A stretch of DNA of 64,000 nucleotides from Salinisphaera sp049568105 (GTDB taxonomy: Bacteria; Pseudomonadota; Gammaproteobacteria; Nevskiales; Salinisphaeraceae). Every line of letters begins with the position of its first letter. Position 1 is the first letter of the stretch. The position numbers were made by a program, and so were the translations under genes. The notes under the pieces were generated by a model, which did no database searches, was not told the origin of the DNA, and saw only the letters and a list, made by a program, of their open reading frames with translations. Below, in pieces: positions 35,305-44,420 of this stretch. The stretch lies in contig NZ_CP145335.1 of NCBI RefSeq assembly GCF_049568105.1, positions 2,914,001 through 2,978,000 on the forward strand, given 5' to 3'.

Positions 35305-36135
35305 ATGGCCGCCGCCAACGAAAGCCAACAACAGGCCAGCCAGCTGATCCACGATCTGCAGGACATCAACTTCGTCAAGATCGCATTGATCCTGGCTGCG
35401 ACCGCCATAGCGATCTTCGTGATCCGCCGGCTGTTGCCGTTTCTGGCCGAGCACGGTCCGAATCGGCTGCGGCTGTTTCTGCTGGGCGCGGTACCGATTC
35501 TGAGACTCGGCCTGCTGGTGATCGCGATCCTCTGGGTCATCCCGATCGTGTTCAACGTGACCTTCCAGAATTTTCTGGTGATGACCGGCGCGGCCAGCGT
35601 CGCGATCGGCTTTGCCTTCAAGGATTATGTCTCGAGCCTGATCGCCGGCATCGTCGCGATTTTCGAACGCCCCTACCGACCCGGGGACTGGGTGACGATC
35701 GGCAAGGACTACGGCGAAGTCACCGCGGTGGGCTTGCGCGCGGTACGCATCAATACTCCGGACGACGATATGATCACCGCGCCCCACGACACCCTGTGGC
35801 GCTCCAATATCTCCAGCGCCAACGACGGCGCACGCACGCTGCAATGCGTGGCCGATTTCTATGTCGCGCCAGAACATGATGCGGCCGCCGTACGCGCCGC
35901 GCTACACGATGTCGCCCTGACCAGCGTCTATCTGGAATACGACAAACCGATCATCGTGGTGCTGTCGGAAACGCCATGGGGCACCCACTACAAGCTGCGC
36001 GCCTACCCCTTCGATATGCGCGACCAGTTCGTATTCATCAGCGATCTGACGGTGCGCGGCAAGGCCGCAATCGCCGCTGTGGGCGCCCGTTCGGTGACCG
36101 TGCCGGCCGGCGTCGCCGGGCCGGCAGAGGCCTGA
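35305..36135 (+). CDS. MscS-family mechanosensitive ion channel
   Basis: A 276-aa small-conductance mechanosensitive channel. Three transmembrane helices span about residues 25-130. The pore-lining TM3 and signature are VMTGAASVAIGFAFKDYVSSLIAGIVAIFERPYRPGDWV in outline, followed by the beta domain (VTIGKDYGEVTAVGLRAVRI) and an alpha/beta C-terminal domain. It protects against hypo-osmotic shock at the inner membrane. It is co-transcribed with the hypothetical gene before it; an AGGAG site (ccaggagccc) precedes the ATG. Confidence 0.9.
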   Translation: MAAANESQQQASQLIHDLQDINFVKIALILAATAIAIFVIRRLLPFLAEHGPNRLRLFLLGAVPILRLGLLVIAILWVIPIVFNVTFQNFLVMTGAASVAIGFAFKDYVSSLIAGIVAIFERPYRPGDWVTIGKDYGEVTAVGLRAVRINTPDDDMITAPHDTLWRSNISSANDGARTLQCVADFYVAPEHDAAAVRAALHDVALTSVYLEYDKPIIVVLSETPWGTHYKLRAYPFDMRDQFVFISDLTVRGKAAIAAVGARSVTVPAGVAGPAEA

Positions 36136-36414
36136 GCCGATCGGGCTGGCGGATCATCGATCGGTCGAGGCCACCGGCTCTTCGTATCCGGCGCTTTCGA
36201 TGCATCGCCCATCCACATCGGCGCCTGTCATGAGCCGCAACCGGCCGTTCTAGCCAGAACATCGTGCCCAGAACCTCGGGGGACGTGGCTTCGCGGCGGG
36301 CATCGGGCCAGTCTATGGCTATAGGTGGCCGCATCTATACCCAGGCGGCCACAGTGGACAGGATGGCTGCGGGTCCGCATTCTCGACCCAAGACGCCTAC
36401 GCCCGGAACCCACG

Positions 36415-36930
36415 ATGATTGCGAATCCACAGCATCTGGCCTTCACCGTTGGCATGGCGGCACTGGTCGTCTGGCGGTTGAGCGTGCGTATGCGGCGGCT
36501 GATGACACGCCAGCGCCTGTGCGTGCAGCGGCAATGGATTACCGCGATCGTATTCGCCCTGCTGCCACTGGTCCTGTTGCCCGGTATCGAAGCCGCCCAC
36601 GCTGCGCTATGGCCGTTGCTCGCCGGGCTTGTCAGCGGCATCGCATTGGGTCTGATCGGCTTACGGTTGACCGCTTTCGAAAGCGATCACGAAGGCCATC
36701 ATTACCGGCCGAACGCTTATCTGGGCGGCGCTATCGCGGTGCTGTTCGTGCTGCGGCTCGGCTATCGGCTCTACGAAGCGCGCGATTTTCAACTCGGCAC
36801 CGCGACTTCCGGGCAGGCGGCCCATCTCGACCCGCTGACCCTAGGCATACTCGGCTTACTGTCCGGCTTTTTCGTAACCCAGGCCGCGGGCATTCTGCAT
36901 TGGTACTACCGGCGCGCCGAACGCGACTGA
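36415..36930 (+). CDS. Integral membrane protein (CcdC/DUF1453-like)
   Basis: A 171-aa protein with four to five transmembrane helices. The first helix is followed by the basic motif SVRMRRLMTRQRL, resembling the cytoplasmic loop of CcdC/DUF1453-type proteins. The conserved-looking FESDHEGHHYRPNAYLGG lies mid-protein. The assignment is tentative. The ATG at 36415 was chosen since the extension before it is GC-driven sequence. The gene is alone on the plus strand. Confidence 0.6.
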   Translation: MIANPQHLAFTVGMAALVVWRLSVRMRRLMTRQRLCVQRQWITAIVFALLPLVLLPGIEAAHAALWPLLAGLVSGIALGLIGLRLTAFESDHEGHHYRPNAYLGGAIAVLFVLRLGYRLYEARDFQLGTATSGQAAHLDPLTLGILGLLSGFFVTQAAGILHWYYRRAERD

Positions 36931-37685
36931 GCCGCCTGTCTCACAGCGCCCCCGACATCACGACCGGCATGGGGCGATATGCCGTACAAGCACAAGATCG
37001 AACGCTTCAACCAAGCCAGCTGTTGAGAAACCAAAGTGCAATGGGCCGAACTTGCACAGACTTCAAATCGACTCGGCCGCGAAAGAAAGGAACTCCAGCC
37101 CCTTATACCGCGCGGAGTAGACCGCCAGGACGGCATCGTCGTGTTTTGAAACGCGAACTCGCCCAGGGCGTATACAGGCATCGGGCGAGTCCGCGCCAAG
37201 CGTGTCCTGAAAATCGATTCGGGGCGGCCAACCGTCGCGGCCGTCGCGTAGCCGCGCTATGCGAAGGTAGGCCAACCCGGGACTGCCGCCATGTCGTTGA
37301 GTGTTGGGCACTCGGTCCCTCGGCTTGAGCGCCGACGGCGTTGCGAGTCTGGGCCGTGGCACGCCAGGACCGGCAGCTTATGCCTTGCCGCACACGATCG
37401 ACGGTCTCTAACGGCGCGGTCGCATGAAAATCTGAACCGGCCCTAGCGCCAAACGCGGTCTCGCATGTACCCCGTGTTGCAACCGGCGCCATCGATGCTG
37501 AGCATGCTGCAGGCGCAGATTGCCGGCCCAGACTTTCAAACCAACCGGCCTTGCATCCAACAGCGACAGGACCTAAAAACCGCCGCCGACCGGCCGGGCA
37601 AGATGACTCGGTTTGGCCGAGCGACTTTCGAGTTGCGGTTCTGGCTTAAGATGATGCGCGTTTGCTTACCCTACCCTTCGCTTCG
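36931..37685. other. Intergenic region with no recognisable gene
   Basis: About 755 bp. Several Arg-rich frames overlap on both strands without motifs or ribosome binding sites. A promoter for the following MFS gene is expected near the right end but was not identified. Confidence 0.4.
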
Positions 37686-38924
37686 ATGACGTCATTGCTG
37701 GCTGACATGCCGCGCGACACCCGCTTTCTACTCGGCGCCCGTGCTGCACGCAGTGTTGGCCAGGGGGCCCTGATCGTGGCGTTTGCACTCTATCTCAAGG
37801 CACTCGGCTGGTCGGCAGCCGGTATCGGAGCGCTGTTCACCGCGGGGCTACTGCTCGATGCCAGCCTAGTCACAGTCTCCGGGCCCGCCTCGGACCGTTT
37901 CGGACGCAAACGTTTTCTGTTGATTTTCGAAGCCGTCCAGACAGTCGCAGCGATCGCGGCGATACTCACGGCGCAGCCGGTCGTACTGGCGATCGCCGCC
38001 CTGGCCGGCGGTTTCGGCCGCGGCGCCAACGGCAGCAGCGGCCCGTTCGCTCCGGTCGAGCTGTCCTGGTTGTCGCAGACCCTGGCGGCCGATGCCCGCG
38101 GGCGCATTTACAGCCTCAATATGGCGCTCGGGTTCACCGGCATGGGCATCGGCGCCCTGCTGGCCGGGCTGCCGGTCCTATTCGCGGATCTCTTGCCCGG
38201 GGCAGTATCGTATCGGCCGCTGTTCGGCTTGAGCCTGGCCGGATCGCTGATCTGTTTCGGGCTGCTCGCCGCAGTGGCCGACCGACCCGCGCCGGTCCCA
38301 TCAACAAATCCCGCCATCGATCGCGATACCCGCCGTAGCGAAAACACCCTTCTAGCCAAGCTGTTCGGCATCAATGCCATCAACGGGGTCGCGATTGGCC
38401 TGATCGGGCCGTTAATGGCCTATTGGTTCGCGGTTCGCTTCGGCCGCGGGCCGGATACGATCGGCGCCGTGATGGCGATCGCCTATTTCGTGACCGCGGG
38501 CTCGTCGGTCGCCGCCGCCCGTTTGGTCGATCGGATCGGCACGGTCGCCTCGGTGGTCTGGATGCGTGCGCTCGGCGTTGTCATCCTGCTGGCCCTGCCG
38601 CTGGTGCCCAGCTTTTGGATGGCCGCGGTGCTGCATATCCTGCGTTCAGCGCTCAATCGCGGCACCGCCGGCGCCCGCCAGGCGCTCACGGTCAGCCTGG
38701 TCCGCGATCATCGCCGCGGCACGGCCGCCAGCACCTCGAGCCTGGCGATCCAGCTTCCGCGGGCCATCGGGCCGGTATTCGCCGGCGCCCTGTTCGGCGC
38801 TGGTTATCTGACAGCCCCGTTTTTCATCGCCGCCGGTTTTTTCAGCGCTTATATCGTGCTGTTCGGCCGCACATTCGCCGCCTACGATCCGAACCGTACG
38901 CCGGCATCCGAGGCGCGCCGCTGA
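37686..38924 (+). CDS. MFS transporter
   Basis: A 412-aa major facilitator with 12 predicted transmembrane helices. Between TM2 and TM3 is the MFS motif-A variant SGPASDRFGRKRFL. The C-terminal half repeats the pattern at AARLVDRIGTVASV. The architecture is drug/metabolite-efflux like, but the substrate is unknown. The ATG at 37686 (MTSLLADMPRD) is preferred over a TTG eight codons earlier. Confidence 0.85.
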   Translation: MTSLLADMPRDTRFLLGARAARSVGQGALIVAFALYLKALGWSAAGIGALFTAGLLLDASLVTVSGPASDRFGRKRFLLIFEAVQTVAAIAAILTAQPVVLAIAALAGGFGRGANGSSGPFAPVELSWLSQTLAADARGRIYSLNMALGFTGMGIGALLAGLPVLFADLLPGAVSYRPLFGLSLAGSLICFGLLAAVADRPAPVPSTNPAIDRDTRRSENTLLAKLFGINAINGVAIGLIGPLMAYWFAVRFGRGPDTIGAVMAIAYFVTAGSSVAAARLVDRIGTVASVVWMRALGVVILLALPLVPSFWMAAVLHILRSALNRGTAGARQALTVSLVRDHRRGTAASTSSLAIQLPRAIGPVFAGALFGAGYLTAPFFIAAGFFSAYIVLFGRTFAAYDPNRTPASEARR

Positions 38925-38964
38925 GCCAGTTGGCGACCACGAGCGGTAGCGCGGTCGGAATCGC

Positions 38965-39405
38965 TCACGGTTGCTGTGCCTCGCTTTTTGACGGCGACGA
39001 CGGCGTATCGGTGTGCATGCGCGCGCCGCCCGCCGGCTTGGCGGGCATACCGGGGCAGACCCCGGGGTGAGGCTGCATCATATGCTGCGGCCCCATCATC
39101 GGCCAGCGATGATGGGCGCCGGCCATGCCTTTGCCTGGCGCCTGGCGCAGCTTTTCGATCAGCGGCTGAGCAGACTTTATACAGTCCTGCAGCGATTCGT
39201 TGCCGCACTGTACGCGTAGCCCACGACCATGGCCAAGATCGAGTTGGAACCCTTTGTCCGCGCCGCCGGGCGGCGGAGGGGGCGGCCGCTCGGCGTTGGG
39301 CGGCGGCTTCGGCGGGCCGCCGGCCTCCGACGGCGCCGAGGGCGCTGCAACGGCCACGCCGCTGCTCAGAATGATGCCTAGAACGGCCAGACCGGATCGC
39401 AACAT
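38965..39405 (-). CDS. Secreted proline-rich protein of unknown function
   Basis: A 146-aa protein with a signal peptide (MLRSGLAVLGIILSSGVAVAA, cleavage at about residue 21) and a mature part containing a proline run (PNAERPPPPPPGG), two Cys (VQCGNESLQDCIKS) that could form a disulphide, and His/Met-rich stretches (AHHRWPMMGPQHMMQPH) that might bind metal such as copper. No family recognised. Convergent with the MFS gene. Confidence 0.6.
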   Translation of the reverse strand: MLRSGLAVLGIILSSGVAVAAPSAPSEAGGPPKPPPNAERPPPPPPGGADKGFQLDLGHGRGLRVQCGNESLQDCIKSAQPLIEKLRQAPGKGMAGAHHRWPMMGPQHMMQPHPGVCPGMPAKPAGGARMHTDTPSSPSKSEAQQP

Positions 39406-39730
39406 GGCACACCCCGCATGATCGCCAAAAAACCGTATCGACTCGTTGTCGGTTGCATTATCCATAGCACGAAGTGATCGCGCCGCCCAGCCGTTCAGTC
39501 AGGCATTCGAGCAATAATTCGATGTACGGGCGCGACCCAATGCCGCCATACGCCGCCGATCCATGGCCTGGCCGCATCTGTTCGGGCGTGATGTATTGCC
39601 TTCGGCCTTACGTGGACCTACGGAAGGCGCCGTGCCCCAGCATCCGGCAAGATCAAGCGCCGGCAACCATAAACGCTTGTGCTGCGTAATCGATGCCGAC
39701 CCACGAGACAGGCCGAAACCAAACACCAGC

Positions 39731-40738
39731 ATGAGTCAGAATCGAATCGTTACACGGCACCGCTGCGGGCGCGGTTTTACCTACCGCGATGCCGAAGGGC
39801 AGACCCTGCGCGACCGGGCCACGCGTCGCTGGATCGAGTCGCTGGCGATTCCGCCGGCCTGGCGCGAGGTCGAAATCGATCTCGACGCCTCCGCCCGGGT
39901 GCATGCCAGCGGGCGCGACAGCGCCGGCCGCAAGCAGTATGTCTACAACCCCGACTGGCGTGCAGCCCGCGAGGCCGCGAAATTCGATCGATTGCTGGCA
40001 TTCGCCCGGCGGCTATCGACTATGCGCCGTGCGACCGGCCAGCATCTGGCCCAATCCGGCCACGGACGCAACAAGGTGCTGGCGGCGATGGTGCGCTTGA
40101 TCGACACCGCTTATTTCCGCCCTGGCAGTGAACGCTATTCTAAGGAAAACCAGTCCTATGGGCTGACCACGATGCGCTCCAAGCATCTGAGCGTCGAAGG
40201 CGATACGCTGGTTTTCGACTATCGCGGCAAGAGCGGCCAGGAACAGCATCGGGTGATCGAGGACGAGCGACTGGCGACCGTGGTCGCCGAACTCGACGAT
40301 CTGCCCGGCTACGAAATCTTCAAGTATTACGACGACGACGGCGATCGCGTGCACGTCGATTCCGCCGACCTGAACGATTACATCCACGAGATCATGGGCG
40401 AAGAATTCTCGGCCAAGGACTTCCGAACCTGGGCCGGCACGTCACTGGCGGCCCTGGCGCTGGATGAACTGGGGGTCTCGGACGATGAAACGACCGGCCA
40501 GAAGAACGTCGTCGAAGCCGTCAAACGGGTCGCCGAGCGCCTCGGCAACACGCCGGCGATCGCACGGGCCAGCTATATCCATCCACATGTGATCGAAACC
40601 TATCTCGACGGCCGCACGCTGGGCCATTTTCGCCAGCTCGTTGAGGCCGAACTCGAGGACGGCGACCTGACCGGCCCTGAGGAATGGGCGGTTCTGCGGC
40701 TACTCGAACAGCGTATCGAGCGTGCGGCGAGCGACTGA
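39731..40738 (+). CDS. DNA topoisomerase IB (poxvirus-like type)
   Basis: A 335-aa bacterial type IB topoisomerase that relaxes supercoils by a 3'-phosphotyrosyl intermediate. The N-terminal domain contains YVYNPDWRAARE. The catalytic set is visible: an Arg in SYGLTTMRSKH (about 149), Lys in YRGKSGQEQ (167), Arg in KDFRTWAGT (232), His and the nucleophile Tyr in ARASYIHPHVIE (Tyr 282). The start at MSQNRIVTRH follows family length; the upstream extension is rejected. Confidence 0.9.
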   Translation: MSQNRIVTRHRCGRGFTYRDAEGQTLRDRATRRWIESLAIPPAWREVEIDLDASARVHASGRDSAGRKQYVYNPDWRAAREAAKFDRLLAFARRLSTMRRATGQHLAQSGHGRNKVLAAMVRLIDTAYFRPGSERYSKENQSYGLTTMRSKHLSVEGDTLVFDYRGKSGQEQHRVIEDERLATVVAELDDLPGYEIFKYYDDDGDRVHVDSADLNDYIHEIMGEEFSAKDFRTWAGTSLAALALDELGVSDDETTGQKNVVEAVKRVAERLGNTPAIARASYIHPHVIETYLDGRTLGHFRQLVEAELEDGDLTGPEEWAVLRLLEQRIERAASD

Positions 40739-40758
40739 GAGGCCGCTCGCCGCCAGCC

Positions 40759-42201
40759 TCAGGCGCGCTGGGCAGCCGGGCTCGGCGAGCGCCGGGTGGC
40801 CCAGGTCACGCCGAAATAACACGCCGCAGATGCCAGGCAGCCGTACAACGGGCCTTGAACCCAGCCCAGATCGGTGCCCAGTAGCAGATAGCCGCTGACC
40901 GCAAAGCCAGCCGCGATCGAGGCAAACGCCCCGGCCCCGTTGCCCTGCCAGAAGGTGGCACACAGCGTGACCCCGAACAGCGAGGCCATGAGCGTGCCGT
41001 TGCCGAGGATGCCCAGCCACAGGATCATCACCGGCGGCATATAGGCCATGCCGATGAAGCCGCAGATGCCTACGATGCATACCATCAACCGATTGAAGGT
41101 CATCGTGGCGGTAAAGCCGCGACGCCAACCCAACGCTAGGCGCAGATCATAGGACAAAGCAGTCGAGACCGTATGCATCAACGAATTCGCCGTCGACTTC
41201 ATGGCAAACAGGATGAACAGCGTGATGAAGCTCGACATCACCGGCCCGACCCCGTGTTCCAAAAACGTCGGCATGGCATTGTCCGGATCGGCCAGCCCCG
41301 GGTAGTAGGCCTTGGCATATAGCCCGGCCAGCGGCGTGAAATTCAGCAGAATGCCCAGCACGGCCACCCAGATACCGACGTGGGCCATGCGTACGTCTTT
41401 CTTGATCGCCAGAAAGCGCACCGACATGAACGGCAGCGCGGTCGCCCAGAGAAACGCATAGGGCAGCAGCAACAGCGCCGAGGCCGGACTGTCGCCATAG
41501 GGCGCGCCGGTGCTGGGATTGGCCAGCTTCGGATCGATGGCATCCAGTTTAGCGACCAACTCACCAGCGCCGATCTGGACGAACACCACGTAGGCAATCA
41601 CACAGGAACCGAACACCATCCCGATCGCCATGGCGGCATCGGTCCAGGCGACCGCACGCAGTCCGCCGAACATGGTGTAGCCGATCACCAGCAACGTGAT
41701 CAAGAACGCCCCGGTGGTGGGCGTCACATCCAGCCAGTTCGCCACCAGCAGGCCGATCGCCTTGATCTGCGAGATCAGAAACACGCCCAGCAGCATCAAA
41801 ATGATGATGGCGACGACGCCCTGCAACCAGCGCCCGGTCGCACCGCCGGAATGGGAATGGGCGATGTACTCAGGCATGGTCTGGCTGCCGAACGAACTCG
41901 CCTTGCGTCGCAGATAATTGGCGAAGAACAGGGTCGCCATCAGGAAGGCCGGCGTATAGAAGGAGTTCGAAAACAGCTCCAGCGAACCGTATTGATACGC
42001 CACACCGGGCGAACCGATGAATACGAAACCGCTGTAGCCGGTCGCGATCAGCGTGGCCGCGGCCACGAACGGGCCGAGCGAGTTATTGGCCACCAAAAAG
42101 CCGGCCTCGTCCTTATCGCCCGCCATACGCATCGAATACAGCGACAGCCCGATCAGGACTGCAGCCGATCCGGCAAGCAACAACCAGTTGAATATCGACA
42201 T
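40759..42201 (-). CDS. Sodium:solute symporter (SSS family)
   Basis: A 480-aa SSS-family symporter with 12-13 transmembrane helices. It shows the family core near residues 45-65 (ATLIATGYSGFVFIGSPG) and 170-200 (GYTMFGGLRAVAWTDAAMAIGM, the classic SSS signature). The start at 42201 is preceded by AAGGAG nine bases upstream. A 31-aa membrane peptide lies immediately upstream on the same strand. Substrate unknown; family members carry monocarboxylates, amino acids, choline-like compounds or sugars with Na+. Confidence 0.88.
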   Translation of the reverse strand: MSIFNWLLLAGSAAVLIGLSLYSMRMAGDKDEAGFLVANNSLGPFVAAATLIATGYSGFVFIGSPGVAYQYGSLELFSNSFYTPAFLMATLFFANYLRRKASSFGSQTMPEYIAHSHSGGATGRWLQGVVAIIILMLLGVFLISQIKAIGLLVANWLDVTPTTGAFLITLLVIGYTMFGGLRAVAWTDAAMAIGMVFGSCVIAYVVFVQIGAGELVAKLDAIDPKLANPSTGAPYGDSPASALLLLPYAFLWATALPFMSVRFLAIKKDVRMAHVGIWVAVLGILLNFTPLAGLYAKAYYPGLADPDNAMPTFLEHGVGPVMSSFITLFILFAMKSTANSLMHTVSTALSYDLRLALGWRRGFTATMTFNRLMVCIVGICGFIGMAYMPPVMILWLGILGNGTLMASLFGVTLCATFWQGNGAGAFASIAAGFAVSGYLLLGTDLGWVQGPLYGCLASAACYFGVTWATRRSPSPAAQRA

Positions 42202-42223
42202 ATTGTGATCTCCTTCGCCGCAG

Positions 42224-42319
42224 CTAGCGGCGCAGCTGAGTGACAACCAGCGCGATCACGGCCAAACCGAGGGTCGCGGCCGAACTAAGACCAAAGCCGA
42301 TTAACGTCCAAGACTCCAT
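42224..42319 (-). CDS. 31-aa single-span symporter accessory peptide
   Basis: The frame reads MESWTLIGFGLSSAATLGLA and continues hydrophobically to VVTQLRR and stop. It is preceded by AAGGGG at a suitable distance from the ATG and ends 22 bp before the symporter start. NCBI names a class of such ORFs symporter small accessory proteins next to SSS genes. This one fits in size, topology (one helix, basic C-terminus) and position. Confidence 0.6.
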   Translation of the reverse strand: MESWTLIGFGLSSAATLGLAVIALVVTQLRR

Positions 42320-42680
42320 GCAAAACCCCTTGGCATTGAGTAATAAAAAGATTCCCGCTATCGCCATGCGGTACACATGCCGCGGGCAGGCCTTACCCCT
42401 GGCCCAGAACATTCCTGACCTCATGGGCAATAGACGTTCGGGCGATAGCGAATACCCGATCGGCAAACCGCAAAACAGACAATGGTTTGCCTATACAATC
42501 CACCCTAGCGTGCCCCGCACGAGGACAAGAAATACAAAAATACGAAGCTTTAGTTCAGTTTTTCCTATGCAGAAAACTAAAAACGCACATAGCCAAGACC
42601 CCGCCTATAAAAACGGGATTTTAGGGATTGGATATCGGACATTAGTACGGCGAAAAGAGCGCCGTTATTGAGCTAGAACA
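42320..42680. other. Divergence-free spacer, likely promoter of the symporter operon
   Basis: Between the LysR stop at 42681 and the accessory peptide. An AT-richer patch (42520-42620, with gcagaaaactaaaaacgcac) may contain the symporter promoter. No gene is seen. Confidence 0.35.
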
Positions 42681-43592
42681 TCAAAATATACCGGCCTGAT
42701 CGGCCGAATCCGCCGCCAGCTCGTACATGGCTTCGGCCGCCGGTGTCAGCCGGGCATTGCGCTGTCGGGCGATCCCCATCGACAGGCTCTCGGCCTCATC
42801 GGTCAGCGCCAGCGCCTTAAGGCCGCCAGTGGATTGGGCCTCGAAAGCCTGCATCGGGGTATTGAACAAGGCGAACCCGAAACCGGCCGCCACCAGCCCA
42901 CGCAGCATATCCATGGATTTGACGCGGTGGGTAACGGTCGGCGTGACGCCGTGGCGGGCAAAGATCGATAGAAAATATTCGCGGCTGAGCGACCAATCCA
43001 GCAGCACCATCGAATAGGCCACGAGTTCGGCCAGCGCGATCTGGTCGCGCCCGGCCAGCGGATGATCCTCGGCCACCACGGCATAAGGTGGGAAACGGTA
43101 TAACGGCGTAAACGCGATGTTTTCGGAGATCCCGAGATCGTAGGTGAAAGCCAGTTCGTAATCGCTTTCATCGAGACCGCGAAAAATATCGGCCTGGGTC
43201 ATTTCATCGCAGAACAGACTGACTTCGGGATAGCGATCGGAAAACCGGCGTAGCAGCTGGGGCAGAAATACCGGCGCGAAAGTCGGCAGCGCCACCATTC
43301 GCAACTCACCGCGAACCGCATCGCCCAGCGAGGCCGCGAACTGGCTCAATCCCTCGGCATCGTCTAATAGCCGCCGAGCCCGGGCGAACAGTTGCTGTCC
43401 GAGCGGCGTGAGCGTCAAACCCTGGGCATGATGGCGCACGAACAGCTGCATGCCGGTCGTCTCTTCCATCTGCTGGATCGCCGCCGAGATCGATGGCTGA
43501 GAAACATGCAGCTTACGCGCAGCCTGGGTCACGCTGGACAACTGTCCGGCGACCACGAAATAGCGTAGTTGCTTGAGGGTAAACTCGCGCAT
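42681..43592 (-). CDS. LysR-family transcriptional regulator
   Basis: A 303-aa LysR regulator beginning MREFTLKQLRYFVVAGQLSS, with the helix-turn-helix at about residues 15-60 (AARKLHVSQPSISAAIQQME) and an effector domain from about residue 90 (ELRMVALPTFAPVFLPQLL). It reads in the same direction as the symporter pair downstream and may regulate it. An in-frame extension of 49 codons upstream contains no domain and was excluded. Confidence 0.87.
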   Translation of the reverse strand: MREFTLKQLRYFVVAGQLSSVTQAARKLHVSQPSISAAIQQMEETTGMQLFVRHHAQGLTLTPLGQQLFARARRLLDDAEGLSQFAASLGDAVRGELRMVALPTFAPVFLPQLLRRFSDRYPEVSLFCDEMTQADIFRGLDESDYELAFTYDLGISENIAFTPLYRFPPYAVVAEDHPLAGRDQIALAELVAYSMVLLDWSLSREYFLSIFARHGVTPTVTHRVKSMDMLRGLVAAGFGFALFNTPMQAFEAQSTGGLKALALTDEAESLSMGIARQRNARLTPAAEAMYELAADSADQAGIF

Positions 43593-44393
43593 CGATTCGA
43601 GGACTCCGCGACAGGCATCGGCACCGCGATCGGACCGGCCATCGAGTATGCAACAGCCGTACCAGGCTGTGACCAATGCCAGCGCCCCAACCTGGTGCAA
43701 AGGCAGCCGACTGCGCCACCACATACCTTGGTATTGCACGGTTTCGTGCGACGAAATAGGGCATGGCAGGCAATAACCGCGGACTGCCCGGGTATTGCCC
43801 TCTTGTAGTGCTCATACCAAAGGGTGAGACCGCTTCCGGACGATCCAACCCGACCGACAGCAAGGTTGCGCGTCTAGGCAGGCCGCTCAAAACGCGCTGC
43901 GTCGAGACGTTGATGGGCAACCGCTATGCCCCCGGGCTCGGCCACAAACCCAGCCGGCTGCGTGCGGCTCGTCGGCGATGCTCTGTCGTACGACGCCCAT
44001 CCGCCGCATCCAACAACGCGCAGGCTATCGATGCAGCAGCGAGCGTGTGCACGGCGCGCCTTGGCGCCCCACCCGACCAAGAATCGGAGCAACGTCGTGG
44101 TTCACCCGCGAGGCGTGGCACGCCTTGGGGGACACACTTGGCCCCTTGGCGAGCCAGCAGACCGTGGGCCCAGCCCTGGGGCGTTGGGTTTTCTGCGGCC
44201 CTATCGACCACACCGTAGCCAGCAAGGCGCGTTCGCGGACCAATCCGGGCCAAGGGCGATTAAGCCGCGATCCGGTATTGTCGATCACTTATATAGAAAG
44301 AGCGCCGCTCGCGGCGGCGCCACGCCTGCCGCCCACGAGCAATGCTCCGGACGCGCTTAGCGCCGACGCCTAACAACGCACCGGCAGGCCCTA
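43593..44393. other. Intergenic region with overlapping spurious frames
   Basis: About 800 bp. At least four open frames of 100-150 codons overlap on both strands at 43763-44373, all Arg/Ala/Pro/Gly-rich with no motif, so none is called. The LysR promoter should lie at the left end. Confidence 0.4.
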
Positions 44394-44420
44394 AGGGCGC
44401 GTCTCGCGACGACGCGCCCT
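44394..44420 (-). terminator. Hairpin at the end of the ArgE operon
   Basis: Perfect 10-bp stem AGGGCGCGTC/GACGCGCCCT with a 7-base loop overlapping the ArgE stop codon. No T-run follows on the minus strand, so factor-dependent termination or 3'-end stabilisation is as likely as intrinsic termination. Confidence 0.5.

Noticed and set aside
43763..44373. Four overlapping frames of 100-150 codons on both strands
   Set aside because: Arg/Pro/Gly-rich with no domain, no ribosome binding site and mutual overlap, as expected by chance in GC-rich spacer DNA.
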